Shown here in pieces: positions 8,730 to 18,443 of a DNA stretch of 64,000 nt; within the stretch, counting starts at the first letter, position 1, and the number at the start of each line of letters is the position of its first letter. The stretch lies in contig JBFMBL010000005.1 of the NCBI GenBank assembly GCA_040755195.1, positions 22,862 to 86,861 of the forward strand. The letters run 5' to 3'. The translations under genes were made by a program, and so were the position numbers. This DNA is from SURF-55 sp040755195 (GTDB taxonomy: Bacteria > Bacillota > Desulfotomaculia > Desulfotomaculales > Ammonificaceae). The notes under the pieces are model-generated. The model did no database searches. It saw only the letters and a program-made list of their open reading frames with translations, and had not been told where the DNA came from.

Positions 8730-9869
8730 TTACACGAAAGCGTCGCGAACCTTCTCAAAAAACCCCTTATCTTTTTCCGTTCTCGGCGACTCTTCGACGG
8801 AAAGCTTCGCCAGTTCGCGCAGGAGTTCCTTCTGCTTTTCGTTCAGCCGGGTGGGCGTTACGACCTTCACCTTGATAAGTTGATCGCCCCGCCCGTATCC
8901 GCCTGTGCCGGGCACACCTTTCCCCCTGAGACGCAAAACCGTTCCCGATTGTGTTCCTTCCGCGACTTTTATATGCGTCGTGCCGTCCAACGTCGGAACC
9001 TCTATCTCCGCCCCGAGTGCCGCCTGCGTAAAAGAAACCGGCACTTCGCATATCACGTTCTGCCCGTCCCGTTGGAAAACCGGATCACGCCTCACCTTGA
9101 GGTAAACATAAAGGTCTCCGGCAGGCCCGCCGAGCGTGCCGGGTTCGCCCTCTCCCCTGAGCCGCAACCGCATACCGTCATCCACCCCGGCGGGTATCTT
9201 CACCGTCACCTTGCGGGTGCGCCGCACGTTACCGCTCCCCCTGCAGACGCTGCAGGGACTGGAAATAAAGCGCCCGGTCCCCCTGCACCTGTCACAGGTG
9301 GTTGTCTGGATAAACTGACCGAAAGCCGTCGAACGGGAATAACTCACCTGCCCGGAACCATTGCAGTTCTTGCACTGTTCAACATTCGTTCCCGGAGCCG
9401 CTCCGGAACCGCCGCAGTTGTCGCACTTCTCGGTCCGGGGGACATTAAGCTCTCTTTCGGTCCCGAAAACCGCCTCCCTGAAAGGAAGCTCCACTTCCGT
9501 TTCCAGGTCGACACCGCGCTGCGGTCCGCGCCGGCGCCTTCCTCCACCCCCGAACAATGCATCGAAAAGGTCGCCGAACCCGAAATCAAAACCAAGATCC
9601 TCAAAATTAATGTTTCCGAAGTCAAAACCAAAACCCTGCCCCTGCGGCCCGGCGTGGCCAAAACGGTCGTACTGCGCCCTCTTTTCCGCATCGGACAGGA
9701 CGGCATATGCCTCCGTGATCTCCCGGAATTTCTCGGCGGCCTTTTCTTTATTATCCGGATTTGCGTCCGGGTGGTGCTGCCGCGCCAGTTTCCGGTAGAC
9801 CTTTTTTATCTCATCCTGGGTTGCGTTCCGTGAAACCCCCAGGACCTCGTAATAATCACGCTTAGCCAT
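8730..9869 (-). CDS. dnaJ: Chaperone protein DnaJ
   Basis: 379-380 residues, typical of full-length type I DnaJ. The J domain has HHPDANPD with the HPD signature near residue 36. A glycine/phenylalanine-rich linker follows, then four CXXCXGXG zinc modules (CDNCGGSG, CKNCNGSG, CDRCRGTG, CSVCRGSG) and the substrate-binding C-terminal domains. It stimulates DnaK ATPase and delivers clients. It lies about 75 bp downstream of dnaK in the CIRCE-controlled operon. Confidence 0.98.
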   Translation of the reverse strand: MAKRDYYEVLGVSRNATQDEIKKVYRKLARQHHPDANPDNKEKAAEKFREITEAYAVLSDAEKRAQYDRFGHAGPQGQGFGFDFGNINFEDLGFDFGFGDLFDALFGGGGRRRRGPQRGVDLETEVELPFREAVFGTERELNVPRTEKCDNCGGSGAAPGTNVEQCKNCNGSGQVSYSRSTAFGQFIQTTTCDRCRGTGRFISSPCSVCRGSGNVRRTRKVTVKIPAGVDDGMRLRLRGEGEPGTLGGPAGDLYVYLKVRRDPVFQRDGQNVICEVPVSFTQAALGAEIEVPTLDGTTHIKVAEGTQSGTVLRLRGKGVPGTGGYGRGDQLIKVKVVTPTRLNEKQKELLRELAKLSVEESPRTEKDKGFFEKVRDAFV

Positions 9870-9914
9870 CATTTACACCCTTCTTCCCCGGTTACAAAAC
9901 CCCACGGCTTCCGG

Positions 9915-9944
9915 TCTCAACTCGTAACTCGCAAACCCGTAACT
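9915..9944. repeat. Degenerate heptamer repeat between dnaK and dnaJ
   Basis: Units close to AACTCGT, AACTCGC, AAACCCGT and AAC repeat with a period of about seven bases. It resembles the heptamer-phased sequence at 1484-1497, which also contains AACTCGT. Confidence 0.5.
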
Positions 9945-9946
9945 TT

Positions 9947-11749
9947 TTATTTCACATCATAATCGGCGTCTACCGTTTTGTCACCGGGCGGTTGCTCCGT
10001 TTGCTGGCCCGCAGTTGAAGCCTGCCGGTACATTTCCGCCGTGAATGCGTGAAGCGGCTCCGTCAGGGCTTCGAGCTTCTGTTTGATGGCTTCGATGTCA
10101 CCGCCGGAAAGCGCTTCCTTCAACTCGCCCACCGCCTTCTCCAGCCGCTCCACCTGCGCCTTGTCGGCCTTGTCGCGGTACTCCTTGATTACCTTCTCCG
10201 TCTGGTATACCATCGACTCGGCCTGGTTTCTGGTATCTACCTCTTCTTTCCTCTTCCTGTCTTCCGCCGAGTGCTGCTCTGCGTCCCGGACCATCCGCTG
10301 GATCTCTTCTTCCTTTAGCCTGGTGGAACCGGTAATGGTAATACTCTGCGCCTTTCCGGTACCCATGTCTTTCGCCGATACGTTTACAATGCCGTTTACG
10401 TCGATATCAAAGGTCACCTCGATCTGCGGCACCCCGCGCGGCGCCGGTGGAATACCGTCCAGATGGAACTTGCCGAGCGTTTTGTTTCCCGAGGCCATCT
10501 GACGCTCGCCTTGCAGCACATGAACCTCAACCGAGGGCTGGTTGTCGGCCGCGGTGGTGAATATCTGGCTCTTCCGGGTCGGGATGGTGGTATTCCGCTC
10601 TATGATCCTGGTGAATACCCCGCCGAGGGTCTCAATGCCCAGCGATAACGGTGTTACGTCCAGGAGTACGATGTCCCGTACTTCGCCGCCGAGCACTCCG
10701 CCTTGAATGGCGGCGCCGATCGCCACGCACTCGTCCGGGTTGATCCCCTTATGCGGCTCCTTGCCGAACAAACGCCGGACCGCCTCCTGTATAGACGGCA
10801 TCCGGGTGGCGCCGCCGACCAGCAACACCTTGTTGATTTTTTCGGGACCGAGTCCGGCGTCCTGAAGCGCCTGGCGGGTCGGCCCCATCGTCTTTTCCAC
10901 CAGATCAGCCGTCAATTCATCGAACTTTGCCCTGGTTAAATTCATATCCAGATGTTTTGGGCCGGACGCATCCGCAGTGATAAACGGCAGGTTGATGTTG
11001 GTCGAAGTAACGCCGGAGATTTCCACCTTCGCTTTTTCGGCCGCTTCGGTAAGCCGTTGTAGCGCCATCCGGTCCGCAGCAAGGTTAATCCCGTAATTCT
11101 TCTTAAACTCCGCAACCATGTAATCCACTATCCGCTGATCGAAGTCGTCGCCGCCCAGCCTATTGTTCCCGCTGGTGGCCTTAACCTCAAAAACCCCGTC
11201 GCCGATCTCGAGAATGGAGACATCAAATGTCCCTCCACCCAGATCGAAAACGAGGATTGTCTGTGTTTCCTCTTTGTCCAGGCCGTAAGCCAGCGCCGCC
11301 GCCGTGGGTTCGTTGATGATCCGCAGCACTTCCATGCCTGCAATTCTGCCTGCGTCCTTTGTCGCCTGGCGCTGGGCGTCATCGAAGTAGGCGGGCACCG
11401 TAATCACCGCCTGGGTTATTTTTTCTCCGAGATAAGCCTCGGCATCGGCTTTCATTTTCTGCAATATAAAAGCTGATATTTGCTGCGGGGTGTATTCCTT
11501 ATCGTCAATCTTTACCCGGTGGTTGGAGCCCATATGCCGCTTAATCGACGCGACGGTACGGTCCGGGTTCGCAACAGCCTGGCGTTTCGCCACCTGCCCT
11601 ACCAGCAGTTCTCCCGTTTTGGAAAACGCCACTACCGATGGTGTCGTCCGTCCGCCTTCAGCGTTCGGGATGATTACGGGTTCCCCGCCTTCCATAATGG
11701 CCATACACGAGTTTGTTGTTCCCAGATCAATACCGATGATCTTTCCCAT
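9947..11749 (-). CDS. dnaK: Chaperone protein DnaK (Hsp70)
   Basis: 600 residues. It opens with IIGIDLGTTNSCMAI (phosphate-1 loop), and has VFDLGGGTFDVSIL (phosphate-2) and LLVGGATRMPSIQEAV (adenosine loop), followed by the substrate-binding and lid domains, ending DADYDVK. It is full length for a Firmicutes DnaK. It lies between grpE and dnaJ. ATP-driven cytoplasmic folding chaperone; expression is expected under HrcA. Confidence 0.98.
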   Translation of the reverse strand: MGKIIGIDLGTTNSCMAIMEGGEPVIIPNAEGGRTTPSVVAFSKTGELLVGQVAKRQAVANPDRTVASIKRHMGSNHRVKIDDKEYTPQQISAFILQKMKADAEAYLGEKITQAVITVPAYFDDAQRQATKDAGRIAGMEVLRIINEPTAAALAYGLDKEETQTILVFDLGGGTFDVSILEIGDGVFEVKATSGNNRLGGDDFDQRIVDYMVAEFKKNYGINLAADRMALQRLTEAAEKAKVEISGVTSTNINLPFITADASGPKHLDMNLTRAKFDELTADLVEKTMGPTRQALQDAGLGPEKINKVLLVGGATRMPSIQEAVRRLFGKEPHKGINPDECVAIGAAIQGGVLGGEVRDIVLLDVTPLSLGIETLGGVFTRIIERNTTIPTRKSQIFTTAADNQPSVEVHVLQGERQMASGNKTLGKFHLDGIPPAPRGVPQIEVTFDIDVNGIVNVSAKDMGTGKAQSITITGSTRLKEEEIQRMVRDAEQHSAEDRKRKEEVDTRNQAESMVYQTEKVIKEYRDKADKAQVERLEKAVGELKEALSGGDIEAIKQKLEALTEPLHAFTAEMYRQASTAGQQTEQPPGDKTVDADYDVK

Positions 11750-11770
11750 CTTCCTGTCATCCTCCTACCC

Positions 11771-12379
11771 TTAGTTTTCCTTTACTACCTTGACGAGAGC
11801 CGGACGCAGAACCTTCCCGCGAAAGGTATACCCGCGCCGGAATTCCTCGAGAACGGTATTTGCCGGCTCCTTTCGGGTTGTTTCAAAAGCCACCGCCTCG
11901 TGCCGGGTCGGGTCAAATACGTCGCCTACCGTAGGAATTACCTCCAGGCCCTCTTGTGTTAAAGTTTCACTAAGCCGGCGGTGAATCATCTCCAGGCCGG
12001 CTAAAAAATCCTCTATTTTATCCCCGGGGGATTTCAGTGCCCGTTCGAAGTCGTCAAGGACCGGCAGAAGCGCCGCCACCAGCGCCTCCCCGGCGAAGTG
12101 GAGCAACTCCTCCCGCTCCTTGTTTACCCGTTTCCTCATGTTTTCAAAATCCGCCCGGAGCCTCAAAAGCTGCTGGTAATACTCCTGCGCCTTGTTCTCC
12201 GCCGCCGCCAGAGCCGCTTCAAGTTCCTCCATCCTGCGCTCGGGTGAAACCGCCGGGGTCTTTGCCGCTTCTTTCCTGCCGGCTGTGGCCTTGCTTTCCG
12301 GTTCGGTTCCATCGGCTTCTATCGAACGGTCGGACTCGCCGTTAGGTCTTTCCCGCCTACCTTTATCCTGCTCCACCAT
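11771..12379 (-). CDS. grpE: GrpE nucleotide exchange factor
   Basis: About 202 residues. A charged, variable N-terminus is followed by a long coiled coil (AALAAAENKAQEYYQQLLRL) and the GrpE beta domain ending FRGKVLRPALVKV. It drives ADP release from DnaK. The ATG at 12379 is preferred over a GTG at 12415 because GGAAGGCAGGGA lies upstream and the longer form would overlap the preceding chaperonin gene by 53 bases. Even so, the start lies inside the chaperonin 3' end (17-base overlap), suggesting coupling. Confidence 0.93.
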   Translation of the reverse strand: MVEQDKGRRERPNGESDRSIEADGTEPESKATAGRKEAAKTPAVSPERRMEELEAALAAAENKAQEYYQQLLRLRADFENMRKRVNKEREELLHFAGEALVAALLPVLDDFERALKSPGDKIEDFLAGLEMIHRRLSETLTQEGLEVIPTVGDVFDPTRHEAVAFETTRKEPANTVLEEFRRGYTFRGKVLRPALVKVVKEN

Positions 12380-13940
12380 CTTTAACGGAATCCCTGCCTT
12401 CCTGTTTTTCTTCACGTTTCCGAATGATAGTGTCGATTCTTAAAATCGCCTCTGCAATCTCCCCGGCTGCTTTCAGAGCGTGTATCTTAACCGGTGTCGG
12501 ATCCAACACCCCGGCCTGGATCATATCCTTAACCTCACCCGTGTCGCAATCCATACCCAGGGTGTTTTTCCGCCGCGCTACCTGGGCGGCAAAAACGTCC
12601 CCCACCTTCTCAAGAGGATTGAACCCCGAATTCGCAACAATCTGCGCCAGGGGGCGCCTGAGCGCCTCAATCACGCAGTCTACGCCGTAAGCGGCCATTC
12701 CCTTGATGCGGCCCCGCATCTTTTCAACTTCGCGCGCTACAGCTAATTCCAAGGCCCCGCCCCCCGGAATCACGCCGCCCTTGACTGCCGCCTGCACCGC
12801 CGCTGCAGCGTCCTTGGCGATGCGCTCACGCTCCCCGACCACTTCTGCGGTCGCCGCGCCGACAACAATGGTGGCCATTGGCTTTCCCCGGCCGGAATGT
12901 ATCCATACCTGCCCCAGTTTCTCGTTATTATGAACAGCTCCGGTGCGCCCGAGGTATCGTTCCAGTTCCGAAAGATCCTTGTTTAACCCGGTTCTTTTGA
13001 TGGCTCTGGCGCCGGTATGCTCGGCCGCCCGCCGCAGTTCTTTTTGAAGCACACGCTGCACAACCATCACATTGGCGTCGGTAAGCTTCTCTTCTGCTAT
13101 TTCCGAAACCCCGCGGTCGACCAGTATGAGTCCCACGCCCATATTCACTATTTTATCGATATTCCGCTTAAATTCTTCCTGCAAAGTCAGATACCTGTTG
13201 AAACCCGCCTCCGTTCCGAGGGCTTCTTCTTCTATTTCTTCGGGTTCCAGTGCGTCGTCAATCACCAGAACCTTGACATTCGTAAGATGTTCCGGCATCT
13301 GCCGGTTCATCCGTTCCTTGCCGATGATGACTCCATCGAAAACCTGGTTCTCGGCGCCCTCCTCGGCTATGACGATATCCGCAAGCTTAAACGCAGGCTT
13401 TAGAAGTTCGTCCCGCCCGACAAGGCGTGCCGCTGCGACAACCAGATCGGAGATATCCGCATGCCCCCGCCCGGCGATCAGCGCCACCGAATTCAGCCTC
13501 GGGTCGTCAAGGCCGTTGAGTGACGTTGACTGCCGCCGCATGGTTTCGACGGCGAAATCTACCCCCTGCCGCATACCCTCGATTACCCGTGCAACAGGCA
13601 CTCCTTTAAGGACCTGCTCCAGCCCGGTCCCCACCATGGAGCCCGCCATTACGGTTGTAGTCGTGGTGCCGTCGCCCACTTCCTCCTCCTGGGCCTTGGC
13701 GATGTTTATCACCATCTTCGCTGCCGGATGAGTCGCCTCCATATTGGTGAGAATGGTCACCCCGTCGTTGGTGATTACGACCTCCCCAAAGCGGTCGACC
13801 AGCATCGTATCCAGGCCCTTCGGACCCAGGGTCCCTTCCACGGCGGAAGCGATAGCCCTTACAGCGTTAGTGTTGGAGATAAGCGCCGCAAGGCGCTCAT
13901 TGACTTCGGAACCGTTTGTGGCCTGTTGTTTTAAACTCAC
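12363..13940 (-). CDS. Group III (thermosome-like) bacterial chaperonin
   Basis: 525 residues, related to archaeal thermosome/TCP-1, not to GroEL. Visible landmarks are EGTLGPKGLDTMLVDRFGEVVITNDGVTIL near the N-terminus (P-loop region), GDGTTTTTVMAG (ATP-binding GDGTT), and GGGALELAVAREV in the C-terminal equatorial domain. Group III chaperonins are a restricted set found in some bacteria, mostly Clostridia, typically in the dnaK operon, and form single-ring-capable complexes without a GroES cofactor. Here it sits between hrcA and grpE behind the CIRCE operator, so heat-shock control by HrcA is expected. A canonical groESL elsewhere in the genome cannot be judged. Confidence 0.92.
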   Translation of the reverse strand: MSLKQQATNGSEVNERLAALISNTNAVRAIASAVEGTLGPKGLDTMLVDRFGEVVITNDGVTILTNMEATHPAAKMVINIAKAQEEEVGDGTTTTTVMAGSMVGTGLEQVLKGVPVARVIEGMRQGVDFAVETMRRQSTSLNGLDDPRLNSVALIAGRGHADISDLVVAAARLVGRDELLKPAFKLADIVIAEEGAENQVFDGVIIGKERMNRQMPEHLTNVKVLVIDDALEPEEIEEEALGTEAGFNRYLTLQEEFKRNIDKIVNMGVGLILVDRGVSEIAEEKLTDANVMVVQRVLQKELRRAAEHTGARAIKRTGLNKDLSELERYLGRTGAVHNNEKLGQVWIHSGRGKPMATIVVGAATAEVVGERERIAKDAAAAVQAAVKGGVIPGGGALELAVAREVEKMRGRIKGMAAYGVDCVIEALRRPLAQIVANSGFNPLEKVGDVFAAQVARRKNTLGMDCDTGEVKDMIQAGVLDPTPVKIHALKAAGEIAEAILRIDTIIRKREEKQEGRDSVKDGGAG

Positions 13941-13994
13941 CGGGACGTTTCCTCCTGCAATCTCAAAATGCAGCTTCTACCTTCTACTCATTCC

Positions 13995-15020
13995 CTACCT
14001 GCCGAAGATTTTATCCATTTCCTCGGAAAGGCTTTCCGCCGCATAACGCAGCAGCCCCACGACCCGTGCGTAGCGCATCCGGGTCGGGCCGAGCACCGCC
14101 AGCACGCCGCCGATCTTCCCTATCTGGTAACCGGCAGTCACCAGACTCAGCTCACGTATATCCTCGCGGTTAAACTCCCGCCCGATACGGATGTCGACTC
14201 CTTTACGCCCGGTTCCGGACGTCAAAAGGTCGCACAAGAATTCATCCTGTTCCAGCAAACCCATTAATGTTCTCAACCGTTCTACATTCTTGAACTCCGG
14301 TTGGCTGAGAATGCTTTGAAGTCCGCCCCGGTAAACATACTCCTCCTTGGTGGCAAGAGCCTCCTGGATAAACTCAAAAGCATGGTCGAGAACATTTCTG
14401 TATCGCGAGAGTTCCGTATAAATCTCCCTGAGGATTGTGAACTTGATATCCTTAACCGTGAGACCCTTGAGGTTTGCGTTGATCACTCCGGAAATGCCCT
14501 CTAAATCGTAAGACGTGATGCCCTCCGGAATGGGTATTACCCGGTGGAAAACCTCACCCGAGGCTAAAACCACCAGAACCATGGCCTGCCCGGGTCCAAA
14601 ATGCACAAGCTGAATATGACGGTACACGCTCTTACCGCAAGGCGATACCGCAAGTGCCGCGTAACGGGTAAGCTGTGCTATTATGGATCCGGTCTGCTTA
14701 ATTACCGTCGCGATCTCCCGGGCTTTGGTTTTTATGTGCGCCGTTATAAGCTCTTTCTCTTCGCCGCACGGCTCTTCCGGTTTCATCACGTTGTCAACAT
14801 AGTACCGGTATCCTCTTTCCGAAGGTACACGCCCCGCAGAAGCGTGTGGCTGATCGAGGTATCCCATTTCTTCGAGGTCCGCCATTTCATTCCTGATTGT
14901 GGCGGGACTCAGTCCTAATCCGTGTTTTCGCGAAATTGTCCGTGATCCTACCGGCTCTGCCATTTCGATAAAATCTTCAATCAATGCCGCAAGGATGCGC
15001 TCTTGTCTTTCATTTAGCAT
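13995..15020 (-). CDS. hrcA: Heat-shock repressor HrcA
   Basis: About 341 residues. The N-terminal winged helix (NERQERILAALIEDF, GSRTISRKHGLGLSPATIRNEMADLEEMG) is diagnostic. The central dimerisation and C-terminal domains follow. HrcA binds CIRCE and needs chaperonin for activity in characterised species. The ATG at 15020 is preferred over the GTG at 15029, with GGGTGAGG close upstream. It is the first gene of the operon and directly follows the CIRCE element, giving autoregulation. Confidence 0.96.
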   Translation of the reverse strand: MLNERQERILAALIEDFIEMAEPVGSRTISRKHGLGLSPATIRNEMADLEEMGYLDQPHASAGRVPSERGYRYYVDNVMKPEEPCGEEKELITAHIKTKAREIATVIKQTGSIIAQLTRYAALAVSPCGKSVYRHIQLVHFGPGQAMVLVVLASGEVFHRVIPIPEGITSYDLEGISGVINANLKGLTVKDIKFTILREIYTELSRYRNVLDHAFEFIQEALATKEEYVYRGGLQSILSQPEFKNVERLRTLMGLLEQDEFLCDLLTSGTGRKGVDIRIGREFNREDIRELSLVTAGYQIGKIGGVLAVLGPTRMRYARVVGLLRYAAESLSEEMDKIFGR

Positions 15021-15035
15021 TGACCTCACCCTTTA

Positions 15036-15062
15036 TTAGCACTCTCCTTCATTGAGTGCTAA
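15036..15062. promoter_or_regulatory. CIRCE operator (HrcA-binding site)
   Basis: TTAGCACTC at 15036-15044, nine bases, GAGTGCTAA at 15054-15062: a perfect match to the CIRCE inverted repeat. It lies between the predicted hrcA promoter and the hrcA start. Confidence 0.98.
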
Positions 15063-15074
15063 AACTTTAATTTA

Positions 15075-15103
15075 AATTAACATTTTAGGGTGCGAGTTGT
15101 CAA
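15075..15103 (-). promoter_or_regulatory. Predicted sigma-A promoter of the hrcA-dnaK operon
   Basis: On the minus strand: -35 TTGACA (15098-15103), 17-bp spacer, -10 TTAATT (15075-15080). The CIRCE element starts about 12 bases downstream of the -10, so HrcA would block initiation. Confidence 0.75.
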
Positions 15104-15181
15104 GTCTCATTCCCCAGAATATGTAACGATATCAACGGGTGCGTGTATTTTAATTTTGGAGAAAATCTTTAGGTCCGAGGG

Positions 15182-16318
15182 TTAAACAAATTCCCCGAAA
15201 ACCACATTTGCAACCGGCAGCGCCTCCCTGGTCAAACGCAAGAAGTCACCTTCCCGCGTCAAAAGGCCCCGCTCGAGAAGCTGCTGAATTTCCCGGCCGT
15301 AGGCCTTCTCGGGCCTTTGCCCGAAGCGTTCTCGGAAACGCCTGCACGATACCCCCGCAAGCTCCCTCAGCCCTAAAAACATGGCTTCCGACATCTCATC
15401 CTGCACGGACAAGTGCGTCTGCCAGACAACGGGCAACCTTTCACGTTCGATGAGCCCGCAATAAACGTCAATGTCTTCTGCGTTCGACCAGCGGCAGCCG
15501 TTGAAATAAGAATGCGCCGCCGGACCGATTCCCAGGTACGGTTCACCCTCCCAGTAAAGCCGGTTGTGCCGGGATGCTTTTCCGGGAAGGGCAAAGTTAG
15601 AAATCTCGTACTGCTCGTAACCGCAAACGGCCAGAAAATCGATAGCCTCCAAATACATCTCGCGCTCGTCTTCTTCCGGGCAAAGACTAATCTCTCCCGC
15701 TTCAACAGACCGCCCTAACGGGGTCCCCGGATGTATCTCCAGACCGTAGGTTGAGATATGCTCCGGTCTTAGCGCTAATGCATCTTTAAGGCTTTTTTTC
15801 CACATGAGAACCGTCTGACCGGGGATACCAAAGATGAGGTCTAGGTTAAGATTGTCAAAACCGGCGTCACGAGCCTCTTCCACCATTTTCACCACATCCG
15901 CCGGCGTGTGTCGCCTGCCCAAGAAGAGCAACAACCCCGCCTCACCGGTCTGCATGCCGATACTCAAGCGGTTCACGCCTTCGTGGCGCAGCATTCGAAG
16001 CAAGTTCTTCCGCGCGGTTCCCGGATTCGCCTCCACAGTTATTTCAGCTTGAGGCAATATTTCAAAATTCTCCCGGATAACGGCAAGGATGCGACGCAAA
16101 ATTGGAACGGGGAGGCAGGTGGGCGTTCCGCCCCCCAGATAAATGCTTTCGAAAACGGCTTGATTCCTTATTTCTTGACTTCGCAGCAGGATTTCCTTCT
16201 CGAGTGCGGCGGCATAACACTCTGCCGGTTCTTTCGCATAAGGGTATGAAACAAAATCGCAGTAAAAACACTTCGAGATGCAAAACGGCACGTGGATGTA
16301 AAGGCCTGCGACCTTCAC
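15182..16318 (-). CDS. hemW: HemW, radical SAM heme chaperone family
   Basis: 378 residues. CISKCFYC (Cys13, Cys17, Cys20) is the CX3CX2C iron-sulfur motif of the HemN/HemW radical SAM family, followed by LGGGTPT. HemW members lack the HemN N-terminal extension, and this length (378) fits HemW, which transfers heme rather than oxidising coproporphyrinogen. The GTG start overlaps the lepA stop. The lepA-hemW-hrcA order is conserved in Firmicutes. Confidence 0.92.
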   Translation of the reverse strand: MKVAGLYIHVPFCISKCFYCDFVSYPYAKEPAECYAAALEKEILLRSQEIRNQAVFESIYLGGGTPTCLPVPILRRILAVIRENFEILPQAEITVEANPGTARKNLLRMLRHEGVNRLSIGMQTGEAGLLLFLGRRHTPADVVKMVEEARDAGFDNLNLDLIFGIPGQTVLMWKKSLKDALALRPEHISTYGLEIHPGTPLGRSVEAGEISLCPEEDEREMYLEAIDFLAVCGYEQYEISNFALPGKASRHNRLYWEGEPYLGIGPAAHSYFNGCRWSNAEDIDVYCGLIERERLPVVWQTHLSVQDEMSEAMFLGLRELAGVSCRRFRERFGQRPEKAYGREIQQLLERGLLTREGDFLRLTREALPVANVVFGEFV

Positions 16319-18117
16319 TGGTCATCAACCCGCAGTACTGCAAGGAAGGCCTCCTGCGGTATCTCGATGTTGCCCACCTGTTTCATACGCTTTTTGCCTT
16401 CCTTTTGTTTTTCGAGCAGCTTCCGCTTTCGGGTTACGTCGCCGCCGTAGCATTTTGCCAGAACGTCTTTGCGAAGGGCCCGGATGGTCTCCCTGGCAAT
16501 GACCCGGCTTCCTATCGCGGCCTGGATCGGAATCTCAAAAAGGTGCCTGGGTATAAGCCCTCGCAGGCGCTCCACAAGCTGCCGTCCAAGGTATTGGGCG
16601 CGGTCCCGGTGAACGATCGAGGAAAGTGCGTCGACCAGTTCACCGCCCACGAGGATATCAAGCCTGACCACATCGGCCTCGCGAAAGCATTGAAATTCGT
16701 AATCAAAGGAGGCGTAACCGCGGCTTACGGATTTCAATCGATCAAAGAAATCATAAATGATCTCCGCCAGTGGGAGTTCGTAGGTGAGAATAACCCGGTT
16801 TTCGCTGACGTATTCCATGTTCTTAAAGACACCGCGGCGCTCGTTGCATAGCTCCATTACCGGGCCGATATACTCTTTCGGAAGCATGGTGGTGGCCTTA
16901 ACCACCGGTTCTTCGATACAGGCTATCTCCCCGGTAGGCGGGAGTTTAGCCGGGTTTTCCACTTCCATCACGGTTCCGTCCGAACGCATCACCCTGTAAA
17001 TCACGTTCGGCGCCGTCGTGATAAGATTCAGGCCGTACTCACGCTCGAGACGCTCCTGTACGACCTCCATGTGCAACAGTCCCAGGAAGCCGCACCGGAA
17101 ACCGAACGCCAGGGCGGCGGAAGTCTCCGGCTCATGGTGAAGCGCCGCGTCGTTCAAACGCAGCTTGTCAAGCGCGTCCCTCAGCCGTCCGAAATCTGCG
17201 GTTTCGATGGGGTAAAGTCCGCAAAAAACCATCGGTTTGACGGGCCTGTAACCTGAGAGAGCTCTATTCGCCGGATTCCTGGCCTCGGTAATCGTATCCC
17301 CTACGCGACAGTCCTGGACATTCTTGATATGGGCGACAATAAACCCCACTTCGCCGGTTTCCAGCATGCTAACCGGCGTTAGTTGCGGCCTGAAGATTCC
17401 CACCTCCGAAACCTCGTATTCCTTTCCGGTGGACATCATCCTGATGATCATCCCCGGGCGCACAACCCCGTCAACCGTGCGGATGTAAGCAATCACACCC
17501 TTGTAGGAATCGTAATGTGAATCGAAGATAAGCGCCCTGAGGGGTCCTTCCGTTTCACCGCGCGGGGGCGGGATGTCGCTTACGATCCTTTCCAGAACGG
17601 TGTCAACCCCTGTTCCCATCTTTGCCGACACTAGAATCGCTTCGTCGCCGGAAATCCCTATTGCCGTTTCAATCTCCCTGCGCACCAGTTCCGGATCAGC
17701 GCTTGGCAAATCGATCTTATTGATCACCGGGATAATCGCCAGGTCGTGGTCCAGCGCCAGGTAAGTATTAGCCAGGGTTTGCGCCTCTATACCCTGGGTT
17801 GCGTCGATAACAAGGAGAGCCCCTTCGCATGCCGCCAAACTTCGGGAAACCTCGTAAGAGAAGTCCACATGTCCGGGGGTGTCGATGAGGTTGAGCTGGT
17901 ACTCCCCGCCGTCTTTGGCCGTGTAGGGAATCCGCACCGCCTGAGCCTTGATGGTGATTCCCCGCTCTCGTTCAATATCCATGCGGTCGAGCACCTGCTC
18001 GGTCATTTCCCTCGGTTCAATGGCCCCTGTGTACTCCAACAGCCGGTCGGCCAGAGTGGACTTACCGTGGTCTATGTGGGCGATGATACAAAAATTTCGG
18101 ATCTTTTCCTGAATCAC
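16315..18117 (-). CDS. lepA: Elongation factor 4 (LepA)
   Basis: 600 residues, the family's standard length. GTPase motifs: AHIDHGKST (G1), DTPGHVDF (G3), NKIDLP (G4). The C-terminal LepA-specific domain ends with KRMKQVGNIEIPQEAFLAVL. It acts on the ribosome, in initiation or back-translocation according to different studies. The GTG start codes MIQEKIRNF. It is immediately upstream of hemW with overlapping stop and start. Confidence 0.98.
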   Translation of the reverse strand: MIQEKIRNFCIIAHIDHGKSTLADRLLEYTGAIEPREMTEQVLDRMDIERERGITIKAQAVRIPYTAKDGGEYQLNLIDTPGHVDFSYEVSRSLAACEGALLVIDATQGIEAQTLANTYLALDHDLAIIPVINKIDLPSADPELVRREIETAIGISGDEAILVSAKMGTGVDTVLERIVSDIPPPRGETEGPLRALIFDSHYDSYKGVIAYIRTVDGVVRPGMIIRMMSTGKEYEVSEVGIFRPQLTPVSMLETGEVGFIVAHIKNVQDCRVGDTITEARNPANRALSGYRPVKPMVFCGLYPIETADFGRLRDALDKLRLNDAALHHEPETSAALAFGFRCGFLGLLHMEVVQERLEREYGLNLITTAPNVIYRVMRSDGTVMEVENPAKLPPTGEIACIEEPVVKATTMLPKEYIGPVMELCNERRGVFKNMEYVSENRVILTYELPLAEIIYDFFDRLKSVSRGYASFDYEFQCFREADVVRLDILVGGELVDALSSIVHRDRAQYLGRQLVERLRGLIPRHLFEIPIQAAIGSRVIARETIRALRKDVLAKCYGGDVTRKRKLLEKQKEGKKRMKQVGNIEIPQEAFLAVLRVDDQ

Positions 18118-18188
18118 GCGTTGTCCCCCGTTGCTGCGCCTGCGAAATCCTAATCAACCATAACGTCCATCTTCTCCAATGTTCCTAA

Positions 18189-18422
18189 TTATATCATATT
18201 TCTCACGAACCGAAGATCTTCTACCAGCGCGGGAATCGTAAATTGCAGTGATGCGTTCAGAAACTCCACCTGACAGTTGGAACCGGGCGACAACGTTACA
18301 GAAATGGCCTTCACCTCCTTTCCCGGACCAAGTGCATGATTAAGCGCCGCCAGGCAGCGGGTTACCCCGCCGGCAACAACGCACAACCAGATTAAGAATA
18401 AAACCATATATCTTACGGTCAT
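18189..18422 (-). CDS. Small exported or membrane protein, unknown
   Basis: 77 residues. An N-terminal hydrophobic segment (about residues 5-20, YMVLFLIWLCVVAGG) looks like a signal peptide or anchor, then a polar domain with LSPGSNCQVEFL. I do not recognise the family. It lies between spoIIP and lepA on the same strand, 21 bp from spoIIP, so it is probably co-transcribed with spoIIP and may belong to sporulation. That is inferred from position only. Confidence 0.55.
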   Translation of the reverse strand: MTVRYMVLFLIWLCVVAGGVTRCLAALNHALGPGKEVKAISVTLSPGSNCQVEFLNASLQFTIPALVEDLRFVRNMI

Positions 18423-18443
18423 TTAAAAAAACCTCCGAAATTA

